Source: an uncultured archaeon A07HN63 (GTDB lineage Archaea; Halobacteriota; Halobacteria; Halobacteriales; Haloferacaceae). Taken from it: a stretch of 6,054 bases of DNA. The first letter of the stretch is position 1. Each line of letters starts with the position of its first letter. The position numbers and the translations under genes are program-made. The DNA lies in assembly GCA_000496215.1 (NCBI GenBank), contig KI543216.1, positions 125,140 to 131,193 on the forward strand, read 5' to 3'. The notes under the pieces are model-generated. The model was not told the DNA's origin and did not search any database. It saw only the letters and a list, made by a program, of their open reading frames with translations. Shown in pieces: positions 1 to 6,019 of the stretch.

Positions 1-1
1 G

Positions 2-496
2 ATTCGCGCCGCGCCAGCGGTCGACGACATGGCGGGATGGCTCGACCGCATCGAGCCCGCAATGGTCGTCGCAGCCACCGACGACGGCGAGCGCAACGCC
101 GCCGTCGCCGAAGCGGCCAGCGAGCGCGACATTCTAGTCAATCGGACCGACCGCGCTGGCGACCGCGATGTTGGCAGCGTCGTCGTGCCTGCGACCGTCG
201 AGGACGACCCGGTATCGGTCGCCATCTCGACCGGTGGACAGAGCCCCGCGCTGTCGCGATATCTCCGCCAGCAGATCGAAGAGGAGATCGAGAACGCCGG
301 CGCGATGGCGGAGTTGACAGGGCGACTCCGCGCGGAGCTAAAGGAGTCACACCCGCCGGCCGAACGGCGCGAACTGATCCGCGAAGTCGTCCGCTCGCCA
401 GCGGTTTGGAAGGCTTTACATACCGGAGTCGACAAGGCCAGATACGAGGCAGCATCCGCAATGGGACAGGACGAACGCGGGAGTGACAACGGGTGA
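2..496 (+). CDS. Precorrin-2 dehydrogenase / sirohydrochlorin ferrochelatase-type protein (5' truncated by window edge)
   Basis: The frame is open from base 2, so the N terminus, including most of the Rossmann-fold NAD-binding loop, lies outside the window; the Met at base 29 is internal. The visible part matches the CysG N-terminal / Met8 / SirC family. It has VVAATDD followed by N..V and an Ala-rich helix, then LVNRTD, whose final Asp aligns with the catalytic Asp of the family. Next come VPATVEDDPVSVAISTGG and SPALSRYLRQQIEEE, the conserved dimer and active-site segment, followed by a helical C-terminal region and a short charged tail. Family members oxidise precorrin-2 to sirohydrochlorin with NAD+, and some also insert iron to give siroheme; which activities this one has cannot be read from the sequence. 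No methyltransferase domain is fused to it, unlike enterobacterial CysG. The stop codon overlaps the hemA start by one base (TGATG), so the two genes are almost certainly cotranscribed and translationally coupled. It could be called sirC, but the symbol is not certain. Confidence 0.9.
   Translation: MRAAPAVDDMAGWLDRIEPAMVVAATDDGERNAAVAEAASERDILVNRTDRAGDRDVGSVVVPATVEDDPVSVAISTGGQSPALSRYLRQQIEEEIENAGAMAELTGRLRAELKESHPPAERRELIREVVRSPAVWKALHTGVDKARYEAASAMGQDERGSDNG
480..486 (+). promoter_or_regulatory. Shine-Dalgarno-like site for hemA
   Basis: GGAGTGA lies inside the end of the preceding gene and resembles the GGAGGTGA complement of archaeal 16S rRNA 3' ends. It is 9 bases from the ATG at 496 and 6 bases from the adjacent in-frame GTG at 493. 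Both starts are therefore possible and differ by one residue. Confidence 0.4.
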
Positions 497-1953
497 TGCG
501 AAGCGGCGTCATCACGGGTGTGAGCGTCGCCCACGGCGAGGCGACGGTCGACGAGATCGAGGCCGCAAGTGCCCCTGACGTTCGGGAGCGCATCGCCGAG
601 CTGCTGGCGACCCCCGGCGTCGCGGAGGCGTTTGCCATCCAGACCTGCAACCGCAGCGAGGCCTACGTCGTCACCGACCGCGCCGAACAGGGACGCGAGG
701 CCCTCGACGGCATCGCCGACGACGTTCGCTCGGGTGTCGTCGAACGGATGGATCACGAGACCAGCCTCCGGCATCTCATGCGGCTGGCCTCGGGGTTGGA
801 ATCGCTCGTGCTCGGCGAGGATCAGATCATCGGCCAGCTCAGAGACGCCGTCGAGACCGCCCGTGGCGAGGACGGCATCGGGCCGATGCTCGAAGACACC
901 CTGATGAAGGCGATTCACGTCGGCGAGCGGGCCCGCACCGAGACGGCGATCAACGAGGGCGTCGTCTCGCTCGGCTCGGCGGCGGTCACGCTCGCCGACC
1001 GCGAGGCCGACCTCGACGGCGCGACCGCACTCGTCGTCGGGGCCGGCGAGATGGGCACCGTCGCCGCCGAATCGCTGGCCGACACCGGAATCGACCGGCT
1101 GGTGATCGCCAACCGGACGGTCCCACATGCGACTCACATCGCCGAGACAGTCAGCGTCGACGCCAGCGGGGTCGGCCTCCCGGCCGCGCCCGCGGCCGCC
1201 GCCGAGGCAAGCGTCGTCGTTTCGGCGACCGGCAGTCCCGAGCCGATTCTCGACGCCGACGACCTCGCTGACAGCGGCGAGACGGTCTGTATCGATCTCG
1301 GCCAGCCACGCGATATCGATCCCGCGGCCGCAGACCACGACGCCGTCGCGGTCCACGATATCGACGCCCTCGAAGCGATCACCGACAGAACCCACGCCCG
1401 GCGGGCCGAGGCCGCCGAGGCGGTCGAGGAAATGATCAACGAGGAGTTCGACCGCCTGCTCGCGCTGTTCAAGCGGAAGCGCGCGGACGCGGCGATCAGC
1501 GCGATGTACGAGGGAGCCGAGCGTGTCAAACAGCGAGAGGTCCGGACGGCGGTGGCGAAACTCGACTCCCACGGCGAGGTGACCGACGAGCAGCGGGAGA
1601 TCATCGAATCACTCGCCGACTCGCTGGTGAGCCAGCTGCTGTCGGCACCGACCAAGAGCCTCCGGGATGCCGCGGCCAACGACGACTGGACGACGATCCA
1701 GACCGCGATGCAGCTGTTCAACCCCGAGTTCGACGAGGTGCCCGAGGTCGATCCCGATGACACCGAGGCGGCCGAGACCGACGCCGAGGAGGCCGACACG
1801 ACAGAAGCGAGCGACGGAGACGAAGGCTCGGTGTCGATACCGGATGCGATCCCCGACGGTGTCGACACGGTCCCGGACTCGCTCGACGACATCCCCGACA
1901 GCGTCGAGAAAGAAATGCCGGCGCACGTGCTCGAACAGCTCTCGGAGGACTGA
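496..1953 (+). CDS. hemA: Glutamyl-tRNA reductase (HemA)
   Basis: HemA is the NADPH-dependent enzyme that reduces glutamyl-tRNA(Glu) to glutamate-1-semialdehyde, the first committed step of C5-pathway tetrapyrrole synthesis in the cytosol. Counting from the ATG at 496 (485 residues), the N-terminal catalytic domain has the QTCNRSEAY motif with the nucleophile Cys at about 51. The family signature ESLVLGEDQIIGQ follows at about 102-114. The NADPH-binding domain shows VVGAGEMG at about 180-187 and VIANRT at about 203-208. A long helical dimerisation region (about 300-410) contains the EEFDRLLALFKRKR helix. The last 75 or so residues are an acidic extension absent from compact homologues of roughly 400-420 residues; it ends in repeated IPD/VPD units. 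A GTG start at 493 would add one Met. The gene overlaps the upstream siroheme-type gene by one base and precedes an LWR-salt gene by 21 bases, which indicates an operon. Its promoter lies outside the window. Confidence 0.97.
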   Translation: MRSGVITGVSVAHGEATVDEIEAASAPDVRERIAELLATPGVAEAFAIQTCNRSEAYVVTDRAEQGREALDGIADDVRSGVVERMDHETSLRHLMRLASGLESLVLGEDQIIGQLRDAVETARGEDGIGPMLEDTLMKAIHVGERARTETAINEGVVSLGSAAVTLADREADLDGATALVVGAGEMGTVAAESLADTGIDRLVIANRTVPHATHIAETVSVDASGVGLPAAPAAAAEASVVVSATGSPEPILDADDLADSGETVCIDLGQPRDIDPAAADHDAVAVHDIDALEAITDRTHARRAEAAEAVEEMINEEFDRLLALFKRKRADAAISAMYEGAERVKQREVRTAVAKLDSHGEVTDEQREIIESLADSLVSQLLSAPTKSLRDAAANDDWTTIQTAMQLFNPEFDEVPEVDPDDTEAAETDAEEADTTEASDGDEGSVSIPDAIPDGVDTVPDSLDDIPDSVEKEMPAHVLEQLSED

Positions 1954-1964
1954 GCGGTCGCGGC

Positions 1965-1970
1965 GGGGTG
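1965..1970 (+). promoter_or_regulatory. Ribosome binding site for the LWR-salt gene
   Basis: GGGGTG lies four bases before the ATG at 1975, inside the 21-base gap after the hemA stop. It is a near match to the GGAGGTG anti-16S motif and supports both the chosen start and translation from a shared hemA transcript rather than a leaderless one. Confidence 0.45.
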
Positions 1971-1974
1971 TTCT

Positions 1975-2343
1975 ATGGACGCCGCCTATCTGTTTCGGGT
2001 GATGTTTCGACTCGATCCACCGAGCGCCAGCGTCGAGCCCGACACCTTCGAGACGACGCTTCGACTACCGGCCGAACCGCCGGGCGCGGACGGCTGGCTG
2101 TTCTTCCAGCAGGCGCTCTGGCGCGGCGAGGTCGCCGACGACGAGTATATGCAACGCGTTGCCAGCGACCGCCTCGGCGTCGATATCGAATCGGTGTCGT
2201 TCAGCGAACTCCGGACCGACGAGGCGTATCTCGACGCACTCGAAACCAAGATCGCCGACGACCTCGCTCTGTTCAACGCCGACTCGGTCGACGAAGTCCT
2301 CCACCAGCATCTCGGCAGTTCGATTCACGTCCGGGATGCGTGA
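1975..2343 (+). CDS. LWR-salt family protein, function unknown
   Basis: This is a 122-residue acidic protein with no signal peptide or membrane segment. It resembles the haloarchaeal LWR-salt family, named for an invariant Leu-Trp-Arg motif. The motif is at residues 48-50 within WLFFQQALWRGEV. Other segments I associate with the family are the opening YLFRVMFRLDP, FETTLRLPAEPPGADGW, VSFSELRTDEAYLDALE and the ending LGSSIHVRDA. The mix of an N-terminal strand-like segment (residues 4-13) and helical acidic segments (about 55-110) suggests a small alpha/beta domain. No catalytic or metal-binding motif is evident, and the function is unknown. It starts 21 bases after hemA behind a plausible ribosome site, so it is probably the last gene of the tetrapyrrole operon. 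A role in heme or siroheme synthesis is inferred only from this position. The family assignment is from memory of its motifs, not from a search. Confidence 0.85.
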   Translation: MDAAYLFRVMFRLDPPSASVEPDTFETTLRLPAEPPGADGWLFFQQALWRGEVADDEYMQRVASDRLGVDIESVSFSELRTDEAYLDALETKIADDLALFNADSVDEVLHQHLGSSIHVRDA

Positions 2344-2395
2344 GTGGTGCCGACGACCCCGACCGTCGCAGTGATGTCGGGTAACGCGGCGGTCG

Positions 2396-2453
2396 TGTTC
2401 AGATACGCCGGAGAAATTGCAACCACCTCGAACTAACCTCTCTATTCTGAACA
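2396..2453. repeat. 8-bp inverted repeat in the gap before the HAD gene
   Basis: TGTTCAGA at 2396-2403 is the exact reverse complement of TCTGAACA at 2446-2453, with 42 bases between the arms. It lies in the 167-base non-coding interval (2344-2510) between the LWR-salt stop and the HAD phosphatase start, upstream of the presumed TATA element. It could be a pair of half-sites for a regulator, a 3' transcript structure of the hemA operon, or chance. The rest of the interval before the promoter is less GC-rich than coding DNA and shows nothing else recognisable. Confidence 0.3.
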
Positions 2454-2473
2454 GTGTACCAGCACAGTCGCCG

Positions 2474-2487
2474 TAATATCCAAATAG
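2474..2487 (+). promoter_or_regulatory. TATA-like promoter of the HAD phosphatase gene
   Basis: The A/T-rich stretch TAATATCCAAATAG stands out from the GC-rich surroundings about 24-37 bases before the ATG at 2511. That is the distance expected for a TATA box driving a leaderless or near-leaderless haloarchaeal transcript. No Shine-Dalgarno-like sequence lies just upstream of the ATG, which agrees. It implies that the phosphatase is transcribed separately from the hemA cluster. Confidence 0.45.
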
Positions 2488-2510
2488 CAATCGCCCGTAG
2501 CATCCTGTAG

Positions 2511-3200
2511 ATGGTCGCCGACGAGTACGACTTCTGGTTGTTCGATCTCGACGGCACACTGGTCGACGCCAAGTGGGAGTACGTCCGCAAGGTATTCGAC
2601 CGGGCCGGCGACCGCCTCAACTACCGCTTTTCGGACCGCGAGGCCGAGGTGATCTGGCACGGCCTCGGCGGCCAGCGCAACCAGCTCATCCGCGACTGTG
2701 GGCTCGATCCCGAGGCGTTCTGGACCGTCTTCCACGAGATCGAAGATCCCCGTGGCCGCGCCGCGGCGAGCGTGCTCCACGACGACGCCGCGGAGTTGCT
2801 GGCGACGCTCGACCGCCGGTCGATCCCGGTCGGGATCGTCACCCACTGTCAGGAGTTTCTAACCGAACCGGTGCTGTCGCAACTCGATCTTCACGACCGG
2901 TTCGACAGCGTCATCTGCTGTGGCGACGAGATCGGCTGGAAACCCGACCCCGCGCCGGTCGCCCGCGCGATTGAAGATTTGGGCATTGCCGAACCCCAGC
3001 GCGGAATTCTCGCCGGCGACGCCCATGTCGATGTGGCCGCAGCGTGGAACGCCGGCCTCGACAGCGTCCACGTCGAACGCCACGGCCACGAGCGACGCGG
3101 CCAGTGCGTGCTCGGCGACTATCGCGTCAACTCGCTGGATGCGTTGCTTCCGGCAGCGACTGACGGCGGTGTCGACAGCGAAAGCTCAAACCGACCGTAG
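2511..3200 (+). CDS. HAD-superfamily hydrolase (phosphoglycolate phosphatase-like)
   Basis: This is a 229-residue cytosolic protein with all four haloacid dehalogenase motifs. Motif I is FDLDGTLVD, with nucleophile Asp12 and acid/base Asp14. Motif II is GIVTH, with Thr111. Motif III is the Lys of GWKPDPAP, Lys144. Motif IV is GDAHVD, with Asp170 and Asp174 for Mg2+. Residues of about 20-90 between motifs I and II form a helical cap, as in the phosphoglycolate phosphatase / beta-phosphoglucomutase subgroup. The family hydrolyses phosphate esters through an aspartyl-phosphate intermediate. The substrate cannot be told from the sequence, so the phosphoglycolate label is only by resemblance. The C-terminal part has a His/Arg-rich stretch (HVERHGHERRG, about 187-197) and a disordered-looking acidic end. 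The gene has its own TATA-like sequence and converges with the transducer gene on the other strand, whose original end would lie only 22 bases away. Confidence 0.9.
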   Translation: MVADEYDFWLFDLDGTLVDAKWEYVRKVFDRAGDRLNYRFSDREAEVIWHGLGGQRNQLIRDCGLDPEAFWTVFHEIEDPRGRAAASVLHDDAAELLATLDRRSIPVGIVTHCQEFLTEPVLSQLDLHDRFDSVICCGDEIGWKPDPAPVARAIEDLGIAEPQRGILAGDAHVDVAAAWNAGLDSVHVERHGHERRGQCVLGDYRVNSLDALLPAATDGGVDSESSNRP

Positions 3201-3222
3201 AAACGCGAAGACAGCCCGGTCG

Positions 3223-3477
3223 TTACTGTTCTGCGGCACCGAACTCGAAGCCACCGTCCGACTCCGTCTCCTCGTCGTCCTCGCGGTCGCCGCCGTCGGT
3301 TGCCGCCACCGTCCCCGAGGAACCGGTCGCGCTGGCACTCATGTCGGCCGCCGCCGTTGGCCCACTCGACTCGCTCTCGGAGGGCTCACCAGTGGTCGAC
3401 TCCGCCGTCTCCGTCGTCGAGGTGTCAGTCGTGGTCGAGGTGGCACTCGTCGTTGAGGTCGGCAGTTGTGCGCGCTC
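3223..3477 (-). pseudogene. Displaced C-terminal tail of the transducer (out of frame by one base)
   Basis: From about 3477 the frame shifted by one base encodes 84 residues beginning ERAQLPTSTT, rich in Thr, Ser and Ala with 19 Asp/Glu and only two Arg, ending DGGFEFGAAEQ before a TAA stop. This composition, and the DGGFEF-like ending, is typical of haloarchaeal transducer tails. The transducer frame in the same DNA gives an Arg-rich string. Going from the transducer frame to this one requires a codon of only two bases, i.e. one base missing (or two extra) around GACGAGACGAGCGCG. With one base restored the protein would read FADET-x-ERAQLP or FADETERAQLP and run to about 612 residues. No slippery heptamer that would support programmed -1 frameshifting is visible. 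It is therefore either a real recent mutation or a sequencing/assembly error. It is not a separate gene, since it has no credible start. Confidence 0.85.
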
Positions 3478-5057
3478 GTCTCGTCGGCAAACTCGTTGAG
3501 GGCGTCCCGGAGCATCTCGGCCTGTGACTGCAGTTCCGTCGTCACGGAGCCGACCGAGCGGATCGTCTCCTGCTGGTCGGCTGCCGTGTCGGCAACCGCG
3601 TCGGCTGCCTCGGTCGTCGTCTCGCTGATCTCGGCGAGCTCGTCGATCAGCTCGACGACCGAATCGGCCGTCTCGGCCTGTTCCTCCGTCGTCTGGTTGA
3701 TCTCGACGATGGTGTCGTCGATCTCCTCGACGCACTCGATCACGTCGTTGAGCTGGTCGATCGCGCCCTCGACGGTGTCGACACCCTGACTGATCCGGAC
3801 GCTGGTCTCGTCCATGCCCGCGACGGCCTCGCCGGTCGTCTCCTGGACGCTCTCGATCTTGCCGTCGATCTCGGCGGCCGCTTCCTTGGTTTTCTCGGCG
3901 AGCGATTTGACCTCCTCGGCGACGACGGCGAACCCCTCGCCCTCCTCGCCGGCCCGGGCCGCCTCGATGGAGGCGTTCAGCGCGAGCAGGTTGGTCTGCT
4001 CGGCGATCTCGCTGATCACGTCGGCGATCTCGCCGATCTCGTCCATCTCCTCGTCGAGCGTTTCGAGCTGGTCCATCGTCTCCTCGGTCGTCGCCTCGAT
4101 GGCGTCCATCTGCTCGATGGCGTCGGCCGCGGCATCCTCGCCCTCGGTGCCGGCTTCGGCGGCGGTTTCGGTCGTGTCGACGACCGCATCGACGGTCGCG
4201 GCGACCTCGTCGGTGCTCGACGAGAGCGCGTTCATCTCGGTCGTGATCTCTTCGAGCGTCGCCCGCTGCTGGTCGGCGGTGCCGGTGATGTCGTCGGCCG
4301 CGTCGGCCACGTCGTCGGTCGCGCGGTCGAGCCGACGGGTGCGGCTATCGACACCGGACGCCGCCTGTTCGAGCTGGTCGGCCACCGTCGCCGCGTCGTC
4401 GAGCGTCGACTCGAAGGCGTCGAGTGTCTCGTTGATCTCCGTGCCGATTTCCTGGAGAGCGTCGTTGTCGGTGGGGGGATCGACGCGCTGTGAGAGGTCG
4501 CCGCCGGCCGCTGCCTCCAGAACGCGCTGGTACTCCGCGGCAACCTTGTCGGCCTCGTCGATGCGGACTTCGAGGTCGGCCTGTGCGTCCGCGGCCGTCG
4601 CCTTCGCGTCCTCGATGGCGTCCCGTTGCTCGGCCAGCGTTTCCCGGAGGACGACAAGTCGGTCGGCCAGTCGGCCGAGGTCGTCGTCGCGGTCAGTTGC
4701 GATCTTCACGTCGAACTCGCCGTCCGCGAGTCGGTCGGTCGTCTGGGTGAGGGCGGCAAGCTCGTCGGTGACGGTGTCCACGTCACGGGCGAGCACGACG
4801 GTGAGCGCCGACAGGCCGCCGACCAGCAACAGCAGGCCGACGATGAGACCGCTCGGACCGAGCGCGCCAGCGACCGCGCCGAAGGCGGCCGCAATCTGGG
4901 TGTAGACGGGGAGATTCGATCCGAGCGCGGTTGTAAACCGCACATACACAAGCAGTCCCGACCCGACGGCGACCGACACCACACCGGCGACAACCAGCGC
5001 GAGGCTTGTCTCGTCGTGGGCGGCGAGACGGTCGCGGAGCGGTACGTCTATAGACAT
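3339..5057 (-). CDS. Methyl-accepting chemotaxis transducer (Htr-type), C terminus frameshifted
   Basis: Membrane chemotaxis transducer that would signal to CheA/CheW and the archaellum motor. From the ATG at 5057 the frame encodes 572 residues. Hydrophobic segments lie at about 18-40 and 68-90 with only about 27 residues between them, so there is no real extracellular sensor domain. HAMP-like segments follow at about 90-140 (LADGEFDVKI) and 172-225 (AAAGGDLSQRV), then a long coiled-coil methylation bundle. The signalling tip EIAEQTNLLALNASIEAARAG and GFAVVAEEVKSLAEKT occupies about 350-390. The bundle ends near residue 527 (DALNEFADET). The last 44 residues are then 17 Arg with no Asp or Glu, unlike any haloarchaeal protein tail, because the frame shifts near 3477; the natural end continues in the adjacent frame to 3223. 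An in-frame ATG at 5096 was rejected because it would place the TATA box inside the gene. The architecture resembles HtrI or the membrane-potential transducer MpcT, but no opsin gene is adjacent. The signalling core is intact, so the protein may still work. Confidence 0.92.
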   Translation of the reverse strand: MSIDVPLRDRLAAHDETSLALVVAGVVSVAVGSGLLVYVRFTTALGSNLPVYTQIAAAFGAVAGALGPSGLIVGLLLLVGGLSALTVVLARDVDTVTDELAALTQTTDRLADGEFDVKIATDRDDDLGRLADRLVVLRETLAEQRDAIEDAKATAADAQADLEVRIDEADKVAAEYQRVLEAAAGGDLSQRVDPPTDNDALQEIGTEINETLDAFESTLDDAATVADQLEQAASGVDSRTRRLDRATDDVADAADDITGTADQQRATLEEITTEMNALSSSTDEVAATVDAVVDTTETAAEAGTEGEDAAADAIEQMDAIEATTEETMDQLETLDEEMDEIGEIADVISEIAEQTNLLALNASIEAARAGEEGEGFAVVAEEVKSLAEKTKEAAAEIDGKIESVQETTGEAVAGMDETSVRISQGVDTVEGAIDQLNDVIECVEEIDDTIVEINQTTEEQAETADSVVELIDELAEISETTTEAADAVADTAADQQETIRSVGSVTTELQSQAEMLRDALNEFADETSAHNCRPQRRVPPRPRLTPRRRRRRSRPLVSPPRASRVGQRRRPT

Positions 5058-5065
5058 ATACAGAC

Positions 5066-5083
5066 CTCTTGGAAAACCAAGTG
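5066..5083. repeat. Inverted repeat over the transducer start-site region
   Basis: CTTGG-AAAA-CCAAG (5068-5081) is a perfect 5-bp-arm palindrome. It extends to seven bases per arm with one mismatch (5066-5083). It lies between the TATA box and the ATG at 5057, overlapping the expected transcription start, where a bound repressor would block initiation. It is a candidate operator, but short enough to be chance. Confidence 0.35.
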
Positions 5084-5090
5084 TATAAAA
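5084..5090 (-). promoter_or_regulatory. TATA box of the transducer gene
   Basis: Read on the minus strand this is TTTTATA (within GGATTTTATACAC), a close match to the haloarchaeal TATA consensus in a GC-rich setting. Its centre is about 30 bases before the ATG at 5057, predicting a leader of only a few bases. The site decides the start codon: the ATG at 5096 would be upstream of the promoter. It also shows that the transducer can be transcribed independently of the NIF3-like gene that ends 108 bases upstream. Confidence 0.65.
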
Positions 5091-5165
5091 TCCCATGGCT
5101 CACCACACCTGTCGGTGACTCAGCGGCACAGGGACGGATGGATCAGCGACACTCCTCCAGTCGGC

Positions 5166-5927
5166 TCACAGCCCTGTCGGATGGCTGTGATAGCTCGTCG
5201 ACAGCCCCCAGTCCTCGGCGAGCGACTGGAGGCGCCGAACGCCACCGGTCTCGGTCGCGTAGTGGCCGGCGAGCACGACGTTGATCCCGGCCTCGCGTGC
5301 CCGGTGGTAGACCTGCTGTTTGCCCTCGCCGGTGATGAGCGTGTCAGCCCCCGCGTCGCGGGCCTCATCGAGCCAGTCGGTGCCGCTCCCGGTGACGATG
5401 GCGACCCGTTCGACCTCCTCGGGCCCGAAATCCAGCACCTGCACGTCGTCGTCTTCAAGCTCCGATTCGAGCGTCGTCGTCAGCTCGTCCCGCGTCAGCG
5501 ACGCCGGTGCGACGCCCTGCTGGCCGACGACCTCCGGGCCCATCGTCCCGAACGGCTCGGTGTCGTCGAGATCCAGCAGGTCGGCGATGGCGGCGGCGTT
5601 GCCGAGCGTCTGGTGGCCGTCGAGTGGGAGATGCGAGACGTAGAGCGCGATGTCGTTGTCGACGAGCGCCGAGATGCGGTCGTAGTGGCGGTCAGTGACG
5701 CGTTCGATCCCGCCCCACGAGAGGCCGTGGTGGGTGACGAGCACGTCCGCGCCCGCGTCAGCGGCGTCCGCAATCGTCGCCGTCGCCGCGTCGACCGCGA
5801 ACGCCGCGTGATCGAGGGGTTTCTCGTCGGGACCCACCTGCAGCCCGTTGGCACTGGCATCGAGATCGCTGTAGGCGTCGGTGTCGAGCTTGTCGTCGAG
5901 CCGGCTGACGAACGTCGAGAGATCCAT
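5166..5927 (-). CDS. NIF3-like dinuclear metal center protein (DUF34 family)
   Basis: This 253-residue protein has the NIF3/YbgI fold signatures: NGLQVG near residue 27, LVTHHGL with His66 and His67, SHLPLDGH with Asp103, ITGEGKQQ near 199 and GHYATE with His222 and Glu226. These His/Asp/Glu residues match the positions that hold two metal ions in crystal structures of the family, which form toroidal hexamers. The length matches the short form without the inserted PII-like domain. Biochemical role is unsettled; some members are annotated as GTP cyclohydrolase I type 2 homologues, a label with weak support, so only a metal-dependent hydrolase-like function is suggested here. No membrane segment or signal peptide is seen. 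The ATG at 5927 fits the family N terminus (DLSTFVSRLDDKL), and a TATA-like site at the leaderless distance supports it. The transducer gene lies downstream on the same strand after a 108-base gap with its own promoter. Confidence 0.93.
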   Translation of the reverse strand: MDLSTFVSRLDDKLDTDAYSDLDASANGLQVGPDEKPLDHAAFAVDAATATIADAADAGADVLVTHHGLSWGGIERVTDRHYDRISALVDNDIALYVSHLPLDGHQTLGNAAAIADLLDLDDTEPFGTMGPEVVGQQGVAPASLTRDELTTTLESELEDDDVQVLDFGPEEVERVAIVTGSGTDWLDEARDAGADTLITGEGKQQVYHRAREAGINVVLAGHYATETGGVRRLQSLAEDWGLSTSYHSHPTGL

Positions 5928-5948
5928 ATCAGGGACTCTACAGCGAGC

Positions 5949-5960
5949 GGCTTGTAAGCC
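5949..5960 (-). promoter_or_regulatory. Promoter-like palindrome upstream of the NIF3-like gene
   Basis: GGCTT-GT-AAGCC is a perfect 12-base inverted repeat located 22-33 bases before the ATG at 5927. On the minus strand its core reads CTTACAAG, a weak TATA-like element at the right distance for leaderless initiation. No ribosome site precedes the ATG. The symmetry may be coincidental or may let a regulator compete with TBP. Confidence 0.4.
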
Positions 5961-6000
5961 ACGGACTCCGGGCTGAGCGACGGCGTCAGTGAGCGAGTGG

Positions 6001-6008
6001 AAAATTAA
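6001..6008 (-). terminator. Possible T-rich terminator after the gene entering from the right edge
   Basis: On the minus strand, about 12 bases after the TGA at 6020-6022, the sequence reads TTAATTTT in otherwise GC-rich DNA. Archaeal RNA polymerase can terminate at short T tracts, so this may end the transcript of the partial gene. No stem-loop precedes it. It could equally be an A/T-rich part of the upstream region of the NIF3-like gene. Confidence 0.25.
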
Positions 6009-6019
6009 CAGAACAGAGA

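Noticed and set aside
1134..1892. Minus-strand open frame (252 codons) opposite hemA
   Set aside because: Ser-rich shadow of hemA without any motif; hemA signatures cover the same DNA convincingly.
3460..3490. Programmed -1 ribosomal frameshifting joining the transducer body to its acidic tail
   Set aside because: The direction fits, but no X-XXY-YYZ slippery heptamer is visible at the junction; mutation or sequence error is simpler.
3814..4905. Long plus-strand open frame (363 codons) opposite the transducer
   Set aside because: It translates to a Ser/Ala-rich low-complexity string with no domain, fully antisense to the well-supported transducer; such frames are normal shadows of GC-rich haloarchaeal genes.
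5058..5096. Upstream ATG at 5096 as the transducer start, adding 13 residues
   Set aside because: The extension would contain the TATA box and inverted repeat, and its residues are not acidic or helix-like; the ATG at 5057 lies at leaderless distance from the TATA box.
5106..5117. Small hairpin CACC-TGTC-GGTG after the NIF3-like gene as a terminator
   Set aside because: The four-base stem is weak and is not directly followed by a T tract on the minus strand.
4626..5957. Long plus-strand open frame (443 codons) spanning the transducer start and the NIF3-like gene
   Set aside because: It runs antisense through two supported genes and across two promoters, and its protein is Arg-rich and matches no family signature.
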